Assembly: GCA_044868295.1 (NCBI GenBank)
Contig: JBIOWF010000121.1
Span: 1-5,697, forward strand
DNA length: 5,697 bases
Source of the DNA: JBIOWF01 sp044868295
GTDB lineage: Bacteria; Actinomycetota; Actinomycetes; Streptosporangiales; Streptosporangiaceae
Direction of reading: 5' to 3'
Part shown: piece after piece, positions 1 through 5,495 of the stretch
How positions within the stretch are numbered: the first letter of the stretch is position 1
Layout of the letters: the number at the start of each line of letters is the position of its first letter
Translations under genes and position numbers: made by a program
Notes under the pieces: generated by a model
Database searches by the model: none
What the model was told of the DNA's origin: nothing
Seen by the model: the letters and a program-made list of their open reading frames with translations, nothing else

Positions 1-994
1 AGCTCCCTGGCAGGTAGACGAAGGCCAGGGCGACGCAGGCAACTGCCGAGACAGCCGCTGAGATGTAGAAGGCGCGGTTGATCGTGACCAGGCCGGGCTC
101 ACCGGGACGAGGACGGCAGAGGTAGACGCCGAGCACGGCGGTCAGCGCGCCGATGGCCGGCACGATCAGCGGGAAGACGAGGCCCTTGTCGCCGAACGCC
201 TGCGAGCCGAGGATCAGCGCCGCGACCAGCGTGACGGCGTACGACTCGAAGAGGTCGGCGGCCATGCCGGCGCAGTCGCCGACGTTGTCGCCCACGTTGT
301 CCGCGATGGTCGCCGCGTTGCGCGGGTCGTCCTCGGGGATGTTCTGCTCGACCTTGCCGACCAGGTCGGCGCCGACGTCGGCGGCCTTGGTGAAGATGCC
401 GCCGCCGACACGCATGAACATCGCGAGCAGGGCGGCGCCGAAGCCGAAGCCCTCCAGGACGCTCGGGGCGTCGCCCTTGTAGGCGAACACCACGATGGCG
501 GCGCCCAGCAGGCCGAGACCGACCGTGAACATGCCCGCCACGCCGCCGGTACGGAACGCGATGCGCATCGCGAGCTTCTCGCCCGACTCACGGGCGGCGG
601 CCGCGACGCGGACGTTTCCGCGCACCGCAAGCCACATGCCGATGAAACCGGTCAAGGCGGAGAACAGGGCGCCGACGACGAAGAACACCGACCGTCCGAC
701 GGCGATGGCGGTCGACTCCGCAGGTAGCAGGAACAGCAGGAATGGAATGAGCACTACGAAGATGGCAAGTGTGCGGAACTGCCGCGTCAGATACGCGGCG
801 GCACCTTCCTGTACGGCTCGCGCGATGTTCTGCATGCGCTCGGTGCCTTGACCGGCGGCGAGCACCTCGCGCACGAGGCCGCCGGCCACGGCCAGAGCGA
901 GCAGGGCAACGGCCGCGACCACGATCACGATGGTGAGATGGGAACCGCTCAGGGATACCGCTGTGCCTTCGTCAGCGGCTAGATAGGCAGACAT
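1..994 (-). CDS. hppA: Membrane-bound proton-translocating pyrophosphatase, N-terminal part (partial at left edge)
   Basis: This integral membrane enzyme hydrolyses cytoplasmic pyrophosphate and uses the energy to pump protons across the membrane. The ATG at 994 has a strong Shine-Dalgarno (GAGGAGG, about 998-1006) at normal spacing. The visible 331 residues are roughly the first half of a family member (usually about 700-800 aa). Hydrophobic segments lie near residues 20-42, 75-92, 100-125 and 150-172, with more after 250. The diagnostic pyrophosphate/Mg loops are intact: GGGIFTKAADVGADLVGKVE at 197-216, EDDPRN at 221-226 and DNVGDNVGDCAGMAADLFE at 232-250. The GDCAGMAADLFE version resembles K+-insensitive H+-pumps more than the GDVAG/GDIAG forms of K+-dependent enzymes, but the deciding downstream residues are outside the window. 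The gene follows the bldG operon on the same strand after a 442-nt gap with a terminator, so it probably has its own promoter. Family identity is near certain; ion specificity is inferred. Confidence 0.97.
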   Translation of the reverse strand, partial: MSAYLAADEGTAVSLSGSHLTIVIVVAAVALLALAVAGGLVREVLAAGQGTERMQNIARAVQEGAAAYLTRQFRTLAIFVVLIPFLLFLLPAESTAIAVGRSVFFVVGALFSALTGFIGMWLAVRGNVRVAAAARESGEKLAMRIAFRTGGVAGMFTVGLGLLGAAIVVFAYKGDAPSVLEGFGFGAALLAMFMRVGGGIFTKAADVGADLVGKVEQNIPEDDPRNAATIADNVGDNVGDCAGMAADLFESYAVTLVAALILGSQAFGDKGLVFPLIVPAIGALTAVLGVYLCRPRPGEPGLVTINRAFYISAAVSAVACVALAFVYLPGS

Positions 995-1108
995 CCGTCC
1001 TCCTCGGCCAGACGGGTTTCGAGTCTGCGCGGACAACGAACGCGCTGCTATCCGCACGGGCTCTCGGTCCTGCCCGGAGGGCGCTGCTGTCGATGGTTCG
1101 GCGGGCCG

Positions 1109-1142
1109 AGCGGCGCACTTCCGGGTGGTTGGCAGTGCCGCT
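1109..1142 (-). other. Possible stem-loop in the hppA leader
   Basis: The arms AGCGGCGCACT (1109-1119) and AGTGCCGCT (1134-1142) pair over 9 bp with a 2-nt bulge and a 14-nt loop. CTTCCGG occurs at 1118-1124 and again at 1141-1147. If transcription starts near 1173, this structure lies in the hppA 5' untranslated region. No T-run follows in the minus direction, so it is not an obvious terminator. In DNA this GC-rich it could be chance. Confidence 0.25.
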
Positions 1143-1179
1143 TCCGGTTGCATCCGCAATACCTTGGCCGGTGCCGGGG

Positions 1180-1208
1180 AGTCTACGCAGCGATGCGGCC
1201 GATATGAA
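1180..1208 (-). promoter_or_regulatory. Candidate housekeeping-sigma promoter for hppA
   Basis: Read on the minus strand, TTCATA (1208-1203) and TAGACT (1185-1180) are separated by exactly 17 nt. Each matches four of six positions of the TTGACA/TATAAT consensus. This would give a start near 1173 and a leader of about 180 nt before hppA. It is the best pair I found in the gap, but such matches arise by chance. Confidence 0.25.
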
Positions 1209-1387
1209 GGGCCCACGGCTCGCCAATTGGGCACGAGTCCAGTAATGGTGATGTGTTTGCCTCGTTAAGAGCCCCGTTTGACCATGTTCCGGCGCGTGGG
1301 CATCAGAGGTTCACTCAAATTACGGCGGGCCCGAAAGTCAAAATTTGGGTCGAGGAGAAGTGAGGCGCGGAAAGAGGTTTCGGACGT

Positions 1388-1431
1388 ACACAAAATGATC
1401 GAGTGCCGCTCCGCGAAGGCGGCACCCGATC
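1388..1431 (-). terminator. Intrinsic terminator of the bldG operon
   Basis: A long hairpin begins 6 nt after the stop codon of the anti-sigma gene. The outer stem GATCG/CGATC (1397-1401 with 1427-1431) is followed by one A-C mismatch, then a 7-bp GC-rich stem GTGCCGC/GCGGCAC (1403-1409 with 1419-1425), closing on a 9-nt loop. In the minus direction the stem runs straight into ATTTTGTGT, a U-rich tail that is unusual for this GC-rich genome. Position, stem and tail all indicate Rho-independent termination and separate the bldG operon from hppA. Confidence 0.88.
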
Positions 1432-1436
1432 GACGG

Positions 1437-1865
1437 TCAGACCGCGGCGACCCCGTTCGTCGAGGCCGGCCAGCTCATGCGGATCCGCATGCCCTTGGGG
1501 CCCGAGCGCACCTCGACGTCGTCGGCCAGCCCCTCAATGACCGCGATGCCCAAGTTGGGCATCTCGGTCACGAGAACGCTGCTCGCCTCGACGACGGGCG
1601 GCTTGAGATCGTCACTGGGAGCGGCGTCCGTGACGATCACTTCGAATCGGCCCGAATCGTCGCGTAACTCGATGCGGATGGGCTCGCCCGGGCAGTGCAG
1701 GCGATGCGCCTCCACTGCCCGGGAGCAGGCCTCTCCGACAGCGAGCCGCACCTCGTCCAGCAGCGTCTCGGACACCCCGGTGCGCCGGGCGATGGCTGTG
1801 GCGATCAGCCTCGCCGTACGCACGTGGGCCGGCAGCGCGCTGAACGTGAGCTCGACGGTGGCCAC
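1437..1865 (-). CDS. RsbW-family anti-sigma factor, BldG partner (SCO3548-like)
   Basis: This 142-residue cytoplasmic protein has the GHKL/HATPase_c_2 fold of anti-sigma/serine kinase regulators and is the likely binding partner of BldG. An N-terminal beta strand and helix (1-30) are followed by an N-box region DEVRLAVGEACSRAVEAH (37-54), a G1-like strand ending VTDAAPSDD (about 78-86) and a G2-like segment PNLGIAVIEGLADDVEV (about 103-119). The usual N-box E-x3-N has Arg at residue 49 in place of Asn, and the G1 DxGxG motif reads D-A-A-P-S. ATP binding and kinase activity are therefore doubtful. The GTG start at 1865 lies 5 nt after the bldG TAA with only a weak ribosome site, suggesting translational coupling. 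A strong terminator follows the stop. In S. coelicolor the equivalent gene product interacts antagonistically with BldG. The identity of the target sigma factor is not visible here. Confidence 0.9.
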   Translation of the reverse strand: MATVELTFSALPAHVRTARLIATAIARRTGVSETLLDEVRLAVGEACSRAVEAHRLHCPGEPIRIELRDDSGRFEVIVTDAAPSDDLKPPVVEASSVLVTEMPNLGIAVIEGLADDVEVRSGPKGMRIRMSWPASTNGVAAV

Positions 1866-1870
1866 GGCCG

Positions 1871-2221
1871 TTACTTGTCTCGGCCGTGGGCTTCCTTGGC
1901 CTCGTCCACGGAGGCGTAGATCCCGAAGACCTTGGTCAGACCGGTGATCCGGAAGATCTTCAGAATGCGCTCCTGAGTGCAGACGAGTTCGAGGGAGCCG
2001 TCGTGCGCCCGCACCCGCTTGAGCCCTCCGACCAGCACGCCCAGGCCGGTCGAGTCGAGGAAGTCCACCTTCTCCATGTTCACGAGGAGGTGGAAGTTGC
2101 CCTTGTTGACCAGGTCGATCAGCAGCTCACGCAGTCTGGGCGCGGTATAGACGTCGATCTCACCCTCGACATCGACGATGGTGAGACTGTCCTCGGAATG
2201 GTGGTCCAACTTCAGATCCAC
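1871..2221 (-). CDS. bldG: Anti-anti-sigma factor BldG (STAS domain)
   Basis: BldG is a cytoplasmic partner-switching regulator. When unphosphorylated it binds anti-sigma proteins and frees sigma factors, and in Streptomyces it is needed for aerial growth and antibiotic production. The single STAS domain spans nearly the whole 116 residues: VEGEIDVYTAPRLREL (18-33), the phosphorylation loop VDFLDSTGLGVLVGG (52-66) and the conserved tail ERILKIFRITGLTKVF (about 85-100). I chose the GTG at 2221 over an upstream frame start at 2308. It has GGAGGA immediately before it, begins at the family N-terminus (VDLKL), and numbers the phospho-acceptor as Ser57, the position reported for S. coelicolor BldG. 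It is the first gene of a two-gene operon with its anti-sigma partner and is divergent from the helicase gene. An alternative ATG at 2242 lacks a good ribosome site. Confidence 0.96.
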   Translation of the reverse strand: MDLKLDHHSEDSLTIVDVEGEIDVYTAPRLRELLIDLVNKGNFHLLVNMEKVDFLDSTGLGVLVGGLKRVRAHDGSLELVCTQERILKIFRITGLTKVFGIYASVDEAKEAHGRDK

Positions 2222-2224
2222 AGA

Positions 2225-2230
2225 TCCTCC
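2225..2230 (-). promoter_or_regulatory. bldG: bldG Shine-Dalgarno that decides the start
   Basis: GGAGGA on the minus strand is followed by TCT and then the GTG start. The spacing is tight, but this is the only strong ribosome site in the region. It supports the GTG over in-frame upstream starts at 2242 and 2308. Confidence 0.8.
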
Positions 2231-2258
2231 AGCGCCTTGCATGCGTAGGTCTCGATGC

Positions 2259-2295
2259 GGGTCGTGCATCCTGGAAGTCCCAGAAAACACGACCC
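2259..2295 (-). repeat. Nested inverted repeat in the bldG leader
   Basis: GGGTCGTG (2259-2266) pairs perfectly with CACGACCC (2288-2295). Inside the 21-nt spacer, CTGG (2271-2274) pairs with CCAG (2280-2283) around a 5-nt loop. It sits 37 nt upstream of the bldG start, downstream of the possible TATA element. It could be a protein operator or a folded leader RNA. In the minus direction a U-rich stretch (TTTTCT) lies inside the structure and not after it, so it is not a standard terminator. Confidence 0.5.
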
Positions 2296-2387
2296 CGACG
2301 CGCGGCATTCAACCACGCTCCGACTCCGTGTCTATACGAAATCACGACTCCGGGCGACTCTCCCCGCAGATGCCAAACTGGAAACCA

Positions 2388-4859
2388 GTGACTCCGTCTA
2401 ACTCATCTTCGCGCCGGGCAGACTCACTCCTCGCCCGCCTGCTCGCGGTGCCAGCCCGCCACGGGCGGGTCACCCATGTGGAGCATGTTCCAGCACGTCA
2501 GGCTGGTCAAGCCCGGTGGCCGGACTGGACCCCGGAGATCTTGACGGCCCGCCTGGAAAATCAGGGCATCAAGGGCCTTTGGGACCACCAATATGAGGCT
2601 GCCGAGCATGTCCGCCGTGGCCAAAACGTGATCATTTCCACGGGAACGGCCTCAGGAAAATCTCTCGCGTACCTGCTGCCGGCCGTGTCCGGCATCCTGT
2701 CCGGCGGCACCGTCCTCTACCTGACCCCCACCAAGGCGCTCGCCGCCGACCAGCTCAGGACGGTCAGGGAGCTGCGACTCGCGCAGGTCCGGGCGGCCAC
2801 CTTCGACGGGGACACCCCGGCCGAGGAGCGGCCCTGGGTACGCCAGCACGCCAACTATGTGCTCACGAATCCGGACATGCTGCATAGGTCGATGCTGCCT
2901 CGGCATGCCTCATGGTCATCGTTCTGGCGGCGGCTCCAACTCGTGATCGTCGACGAGTGCCACGGCTACCGCGGAGTCTTCGGCTCGCACGTCGCGCAAA
3001 TCCTCCGCCGGCTGCGCCGGATCTCCGCGAAGTACGGCTCCCGCCCCGTGTTCCTGCTGGCGTCCGCCACGACCAGCGACCCGGCGACGGCCGGGATGCG
3101 GCTGACAGGGCTTGAGATGGCCGAGGTGACCACCGACGCGTCCCCCCGGGGTTCGACCACCTTCGCCCTCTGGGAGCCTCCTCTGACGGATCTGCGGGGC
3201 GAGAAGGGCGCCCCGGTCCGCCGTACGGCGACCGCCGAGACGGCCGACCTGCTCTCCGATCTCGTCATCGAAGACGTGCGGACGCTGGCATTCGTGCGAT
3301 CAAGGCGCGCCGCCGAGACCGTGTCGCTCGCCGCACGCCGGAACCTCGAGGAAGTCTCACCGGACCTGCCGTCCAAGGTCGCGGCCTACCGTGCCGGTTA
3401 TCTCGCCGACGACCGCCGCGTCCTGGAGAAGGCCCTGCGCTCCGGGGCGCTGACCGGGCTGGCGACGACCAACGCCCTGGAGCTCGGGGTCGACGTGTCC
3501 GGCCTGGACGCGGTGCTGATCACCGGCTGGCCGGGCACCCGCGCCTCCCTCTGGCAGCAGGCGGGCCGGGCCGGGCGGGCCGGACAGGACGCCCTGGCCG
3601 TGCTGATCGCCAGGGACGACCCTCTGGACACCTACCTCGTCCACCATCCCGAGGCCCTGTTCGGCAGGCCCGTGGAGGCCATCGTCCTCGACCCGGACAA
3701 CCCCTACGTGCTGGCCCCCCACCTGTGCGCCGCCGCCGCCGAGATCCCGCTCACCGAGAACGACCTGGAGATCTTCGGACCCGCCACGCCGTACGTGCTG
3801 GACGATCTGGTGGAGCGCGGCCTCCTGCGCAGGCGGCCCGCTGGATGGTTCTGGACCAGCCGGAACCGGGCCGTCGACCTGGCCGACATCCGCGGCTCGG
3901 GAGGACCGCCCATCCAGGTCGTGGAGGCCGCCACCGGGCGCCTGCTGGGCACCGTGGACGAGCCGTCCGCGCACACGGCGGTACACACCGGGGCGATCCA
4001 CCTCCACCAGGGCGAGACGTTCGAAGTCGACCTCCTCGACCTCGACGCCGGCGTCGCCCTCGTGTCGGCATGCGAGCCGGAACACTCGACCTTCGCCCGG
4101 GACGTCACGGATATCCGGGTGATCGAATCGCTGCGCTCACGCCCATTCGGACCAGGCGAGTTGCACTTCGGCTCAGTGGAGGTCACTCGGCAGGTCGTCT
4201 CCTACCTCAAGCGGCGCACGCAGACCGGCGAGGTCCTCGGCGAAGAGCCACTGGACCTGCCACCACGAACGCTTCGTACACGCGCGGTGTGGTGGACACT
4301 CCCCGACACAGCACTGAGGCCCCTAATTTCGGACAGGCCGAAACGTGTCCCTTCGCGTGAGGCCCGTAACGCCCCCACCGACCCGGACTCCGACGCACCT
4401 GTCCCCATCGCCGAGGCCGAGACACCGGTCACCCTTGGCGGGGCAGAAAGACCTGCCGCCATCGGCGGGGCCGACGCACCCGTCCACGCGGGGAAGGCCA
4501 ACGCGCCCGTCGACCTGGGCGGTGCCGCGCACGCGGCCGAGCACGCGTCCATCGGCCTGCTCCCGCTCTTCGCCACGTGCGACCGTTGGGACATCGGCGG
4601 CGTGTCCACCGAGCTCCATCCAGACACCGACATGCTCACCGTCTTCGTGTACGACGGTCACGACGGAGGCGCCGGCTTCGCCGAGCGCGGCTACGCGCGG
4701 GCCACCGACTGGCTCACCGCCACCCGCGAAGCCATCGCCTCGTGCGAATGTGAATTCGGCTGCCCGTCATGCATCCAGTCACCGAAATGCGGCAACGGCA
4801 ACGAGCCCCTGGACAAGGCGGGAGCCCTCCGCATGCTGTGCATCCTGCTCGACTCCTGA
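2388..4859 (+). CDS. DECH-box superfamily 2 helicase with C-terminal DUF1998 (MrfA/YprA-like)
   Basis: This is a probable ATP-dependent DNA helicase of the actinobacterial 'helicase/secretion neighbourhood' family, 823 residues from the GTG at 2388. Seen in order (start = 1): WDHQ near 65; motif I TGTASGKS 85-92; Ia YLTPTKALAADQ 111-122; Ib TNPDML 160-165; motif II DECH 189-192; motif III SATTSDP 226-232; motif IV AFVRSRR 301-307; motif V TTNALELGVDV 360-370; motif VI QQAGRAGR 390-397; a winged-helix-like region around 450-500; and a C-terminal cysteine cluster (C786, C788, C792, C795, C801). This cluster is the zinc-binding part of DUF1998, which in B. subtilis MrfA belongs to a DNA-repair helicase. 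Family members in this locus have been proposed to act in DNA transfer or secretion because of the convergent Tad-like operon; that is unproven. The start is uncertain: GTG 2388 has a weak GGA upstream, ATG 2370 has none, and a start at 2178 would overlap bldG. Residues around 646-715 form an unusual repeat insert. Confidence 0.93.
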   Translation: MTPSNSSSRRADSLLARLLAVPARHGRVTHVEHVPARQAGQARWPDWTPEILTARLENQGIKGLWDHQYEAAEHVRRGQNVIISTGTASGKSLAYLLPAVSGILSGGTVLYLTPTKALAADQLRTVRELRLAQVRAATFDGDTPAEERPWVRQHANYVLTNPDMLHRSMLPRHASWSSFWRRLQLVIVDECHGYRGVFGSHVAQILRRLRRISAKYGSRPVFLLASATTSDPATAGMRLTGLEMAEVTTDASPRGSTTFALWEPPLTDLRGEKGAPVRRTATAETADLLSDLVIEDVRTLAFVRSRRAAETVSLAARRNLEEVSPDLPSKVAAYRAGYLADDRRVLEKALRSGALTGLATTNALELGVDVSGLDAVLITGWPGTRASLWQQAGRAGRAGQDALAVLIARDDPLDTYLVHHPEALFGRPVEAIVLDPDNPYVLAPHLCAAAAEIPLTENDLEIFGPATPYVLDDLVERGLLRRRPAGWFWTSRNRAVDLADIRGSGGPPIQVVEAATGRLLGTVDEPSAHTAVHTGAIHLHQGETFEVDLLDLDAGVALVSACEPEHSTFARDVTDIRVIESLRSRPFGPGELHFGSVEVTRQVVSYLKRRTQTGEVLGEEPLDLPPRTLRTRAVWWTLPDTALRPLISDRPKRVPSREARNAPTDPDSDAPVPIAEAETPVTLGGAERPAAIGGADAPVHAGKANAPVDLGGAAHAAEHASIGLLPLFATCDRWDIGGVSTELHPDTDMLTVFVYDGHDGGAGFAERGYARATDWLTATREAIASCECEFGCPSCIQSPKCGNGNEPLDKAGALRMLCILLDS
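4392..4526 (+). repeat. Five in-frame 27-bp tandem repeats within the helicase gene
   Basis: Five consecutive 9-residue units are encoded: DAPVPIAEA, ETPVTLGGA, ERPAAIGGA, DAPVHAGKA and NAPVDLGGA. The consensus is roughly [DEN]xPVxxGGA. An imperfect 8-residue unit, NAPTDPDS, precedes them at 4368-4391. The last unit runs directly into the conserved AHAAEHASIGLLPL of the DUF1998 region, so the array probably grew from the native segment just before that motif. The units are also similar at DNA level, though diverged. The segment is Ala/Pro/Gly-rich and likely a flexible linker between the helicase core and the zinc-binding tail. Confidence 0.85.
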
Positions 4860-5020
4860 CCACCCGTGAAACGAGTTCCGGTGGCTCGCTGTGCGGCTTC
4901 CTTGGCTGGATCGATCCCGGTCCGGCGACTCCGGGTACGGCGTGCCCGAACGCCACGTCTCAGGACCAACGGACGGACAACGACGTCAGACCTCGGACCA
5001 AGGAGCCATTCTGGCGCCGG
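4860..5020. other. Convergent intergenic region with weak hairpins
   Basis: These 161 nt lie between the helicase stop and the stop of the TadE-like gene, so a two-way terminator would be expected. I see only short GC-rich hairpins: GGCGT/ACGCC with a 6-nt loop (4939-4954) and CCCGG/CCGGG with a 10-nt loop (4916-4935). Neither is followed by a T-run on either strand. Termination here may be Rho-dependent or hairpin-only. No gene is supported. Confidence 0.35.
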
Positions 5021-5407
5021 TCAGCTCGCCCAGCTCGATGTCGGGGACACACCGGCTGGGCCGGCCCTCGCCATGGCTGGGACCTCGCGCACGCCAAGAA
5101 TCGGCAGTTCGAGATGTACTGAGAGCATGAGTTCCGCGACGCCGTCCGCCACCGAACAGGACTCGATCCGGGCGCTGTTGGCCTCGGCGACCACCTCCGC
5201 CCGGCGACAGGCCTCCGTCGGCCCGAAGTACGCCACGCCAGCTGCGGCGAGAGCGCTGAGGTCGGCCGCGCTCTGCGCCTGATGACGGGCCACGCGCGCG
5301 GCCCCCGCATGGACCACGGCCATGGCGACCATCCACACCAGCGCGAGGAGCGCCACCACCCAGACTGTGGCGGCCCCCCGCTCCCCGCCCCGAGCATCTC
5401 CTTTCAC
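5021..5407 (-). CDS. TadE-like small membrane protein of the helicase/secretion neighbourhood (Rv3654c-like)
   Basis: This 128-residue protein matches the family of short TadE-like proteins encoded last in actinobacterial Tad-like operons, facing the DECH helicase. After a basic N-terminus comes RGAATVWVVALLALVWMVAMAVV (about 10-32), a single membrane anchor. Then follows the family hallmark ARHQAQSAADLSALAAA (about 40-56), two conserved cysteines (67 and 84), and the C-terminal ARAGPAG (about 113-119). It probably sits in the membrane with its C-terminal part outside, as a minor pilus-assembly or secretion component; the function is not established. Unlike true TadE pseudopilins it lacks a Glu five residues after the processing-site-like Gly. 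The GTG at 5407 is the first possible start after an in-frame stop and has only a weak GGGG ribosome signal. Its start lies within a 20-bp tandem repeat and overlaps the stop of an upstream micro-ORF. Confidence 0.88.
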   Translation of the reverse strand: MKGDARGGERGAATVWVVALLALVWMVAMAVVHAGAARVARHQAQSAADLSALAAAGVAYFGPTEACRRAEVVAEANSARIESCSVADGVAELMLSVHLELPILGVREVPAMARAGPAGVSPTSSWAS

Positions 5408-5442
5408 GGAGCGCCCCAGAACTTCACGGACCGCCCCTGAAC
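5403..5442 (-). repeat. 20-bp tandem duplication carrying the start codon of the TadE-like gene
   Basis: Read on the minus strand, GTTCAGGGGCGGTCCGTGAA (5442-5423) is followed directly by GTTCTGGGGCGCTCCGTGAA (5422-5403). They differ at 2 of 20 positions. A partial third copy, TCCATGAG (5450-5443), precedes them and matches at 6 of 8 positions. Each copy contains a GTGA whose GTG can start translation and whose TGA ends the previous micro-frame. The second copy supplies the start of the TadE-like gene. Confidence 0.85.
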
Positions 5443-5495
5443 CTCATGGACGGATCCGGCCCGCACCTCAGCGGCCATTTCGAGGCGCGCTTCAC
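5404..5495 (-). other. Two micro-ORFs relaying between the Tad-like genes by GTGA overlaps
   Basis: A 23-codon frame begins at GTG 5495, which overlaps the TadE stop as GTGA. It encodes a basic N-terminus (MKRASKWPLRCG) and ends at TGA 5424-5426. That stop overlaps GTG 5427 of a 7-codon frame (MKFWGAP), whose TGA at 5404-5406 overlaps GTG 5407 of the TadE-like gene. All three junctions are 4-nt GTGA overlaps, which would allow ribosomes to terminate and restart. The peptides are probably not functional proteins. The arrangement may be a remnant of an older, longer N-terminus of the TadE-like gene. Confidence 0.45.

Larger units (their letters stand above)
995..1387. other. Gene-free region upstream of hppA
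   Basis: No convincing gene is present on either strand. The open frames here have atypical composition, no credible ribosome site and no recognisable domain. Read on the minus strand, this is the promoter and leader region of hppA. It holds a candidate -35/-10 pair (1180-1208), a bulged stem-loop (1109-1142) and the perfect 8-bp palindrome CCAATTGG (1223-1230), which is flanked by CTCG and CGAG. The hppA Shine-Dalgarno sits at its left end. Confidence 0.6.
2222..2387. promoter_or_regulatory. Divergent bldG/helicase promoter region
   Basis: These roughly 165 nt separate bldG (leftward) from the helicase (rightward) and must hold promoters for at least one of them. The segment has more A and T than its surroundings. 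A TATA-like core at 2331-2338 reads TATAGA leftward and TATACG rightward, so it could serve as a -10 in either direction. I could not pair it with a convincing -35 at 16-18 nt. A large inverted repeat (2259-2295) lies between it and bldG. Confidence 0.45.

Noticed and set aside
972..1226. 84-codon minus-strand open frame overlapping the hppA start
   Set aside because: It is out of frame with hppA and covers its ribosome site. It is Arg/Ala/Ser-rich with no domain and no Shine-Dalgarno.
1276..1281. TTGACC as a plus-strand -35 box
   Set aside because: There is no -10 at suitable spacing and no plus-strand gene downstream that it could serve.
1278..1667. 129-codon plus-strand open frame crossing the terminator and the anti-sigma gene
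   Set aside because: Its second half is the antisense shadow of the anti-sigma gene and its first half crosses the terminator hairpin. The composition is not protein-like.
2222..2308. N-terminal extension of bldG to a start at 2308
   Set aside because: It would swallow the leader inverted repeat, lacks a good ribosome site, and shifts the phospho-serine away from position 57. GTG 2221 has GGAGGA directly upstream.
2178..2369. A longer helicase starting at ATG 2178
   Set aside because: The extra N-terminus overlaps the bldG start antisense, has no family similarity, and lies across the divergent promoter region and its inverted repeat.
2359..2385. Possible sigma-B/sigma-H type promoter (GTTTCC, 15 nt, GGGAGA) reading toward bldG
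   Set aside because: It would be attractive for a sigma-factor regulator, but only GGG of the GGGTAT-like -10 matches, and it overlaps the helicase start region. This is too weak to annotate.
4202..4661. Minus-strand open frames opposite the helicase repeat region
   Set aside because: They are antisense shadows of the GC-rich repeat and flanks, with no ribosome site or recognisable domain.
4866..5282. Plus-strand open frame across the convergent gap and the TadE-like gene
   Set aside because: It is antisense to a well-supported TadE-like gene and resembles no family I recognise.
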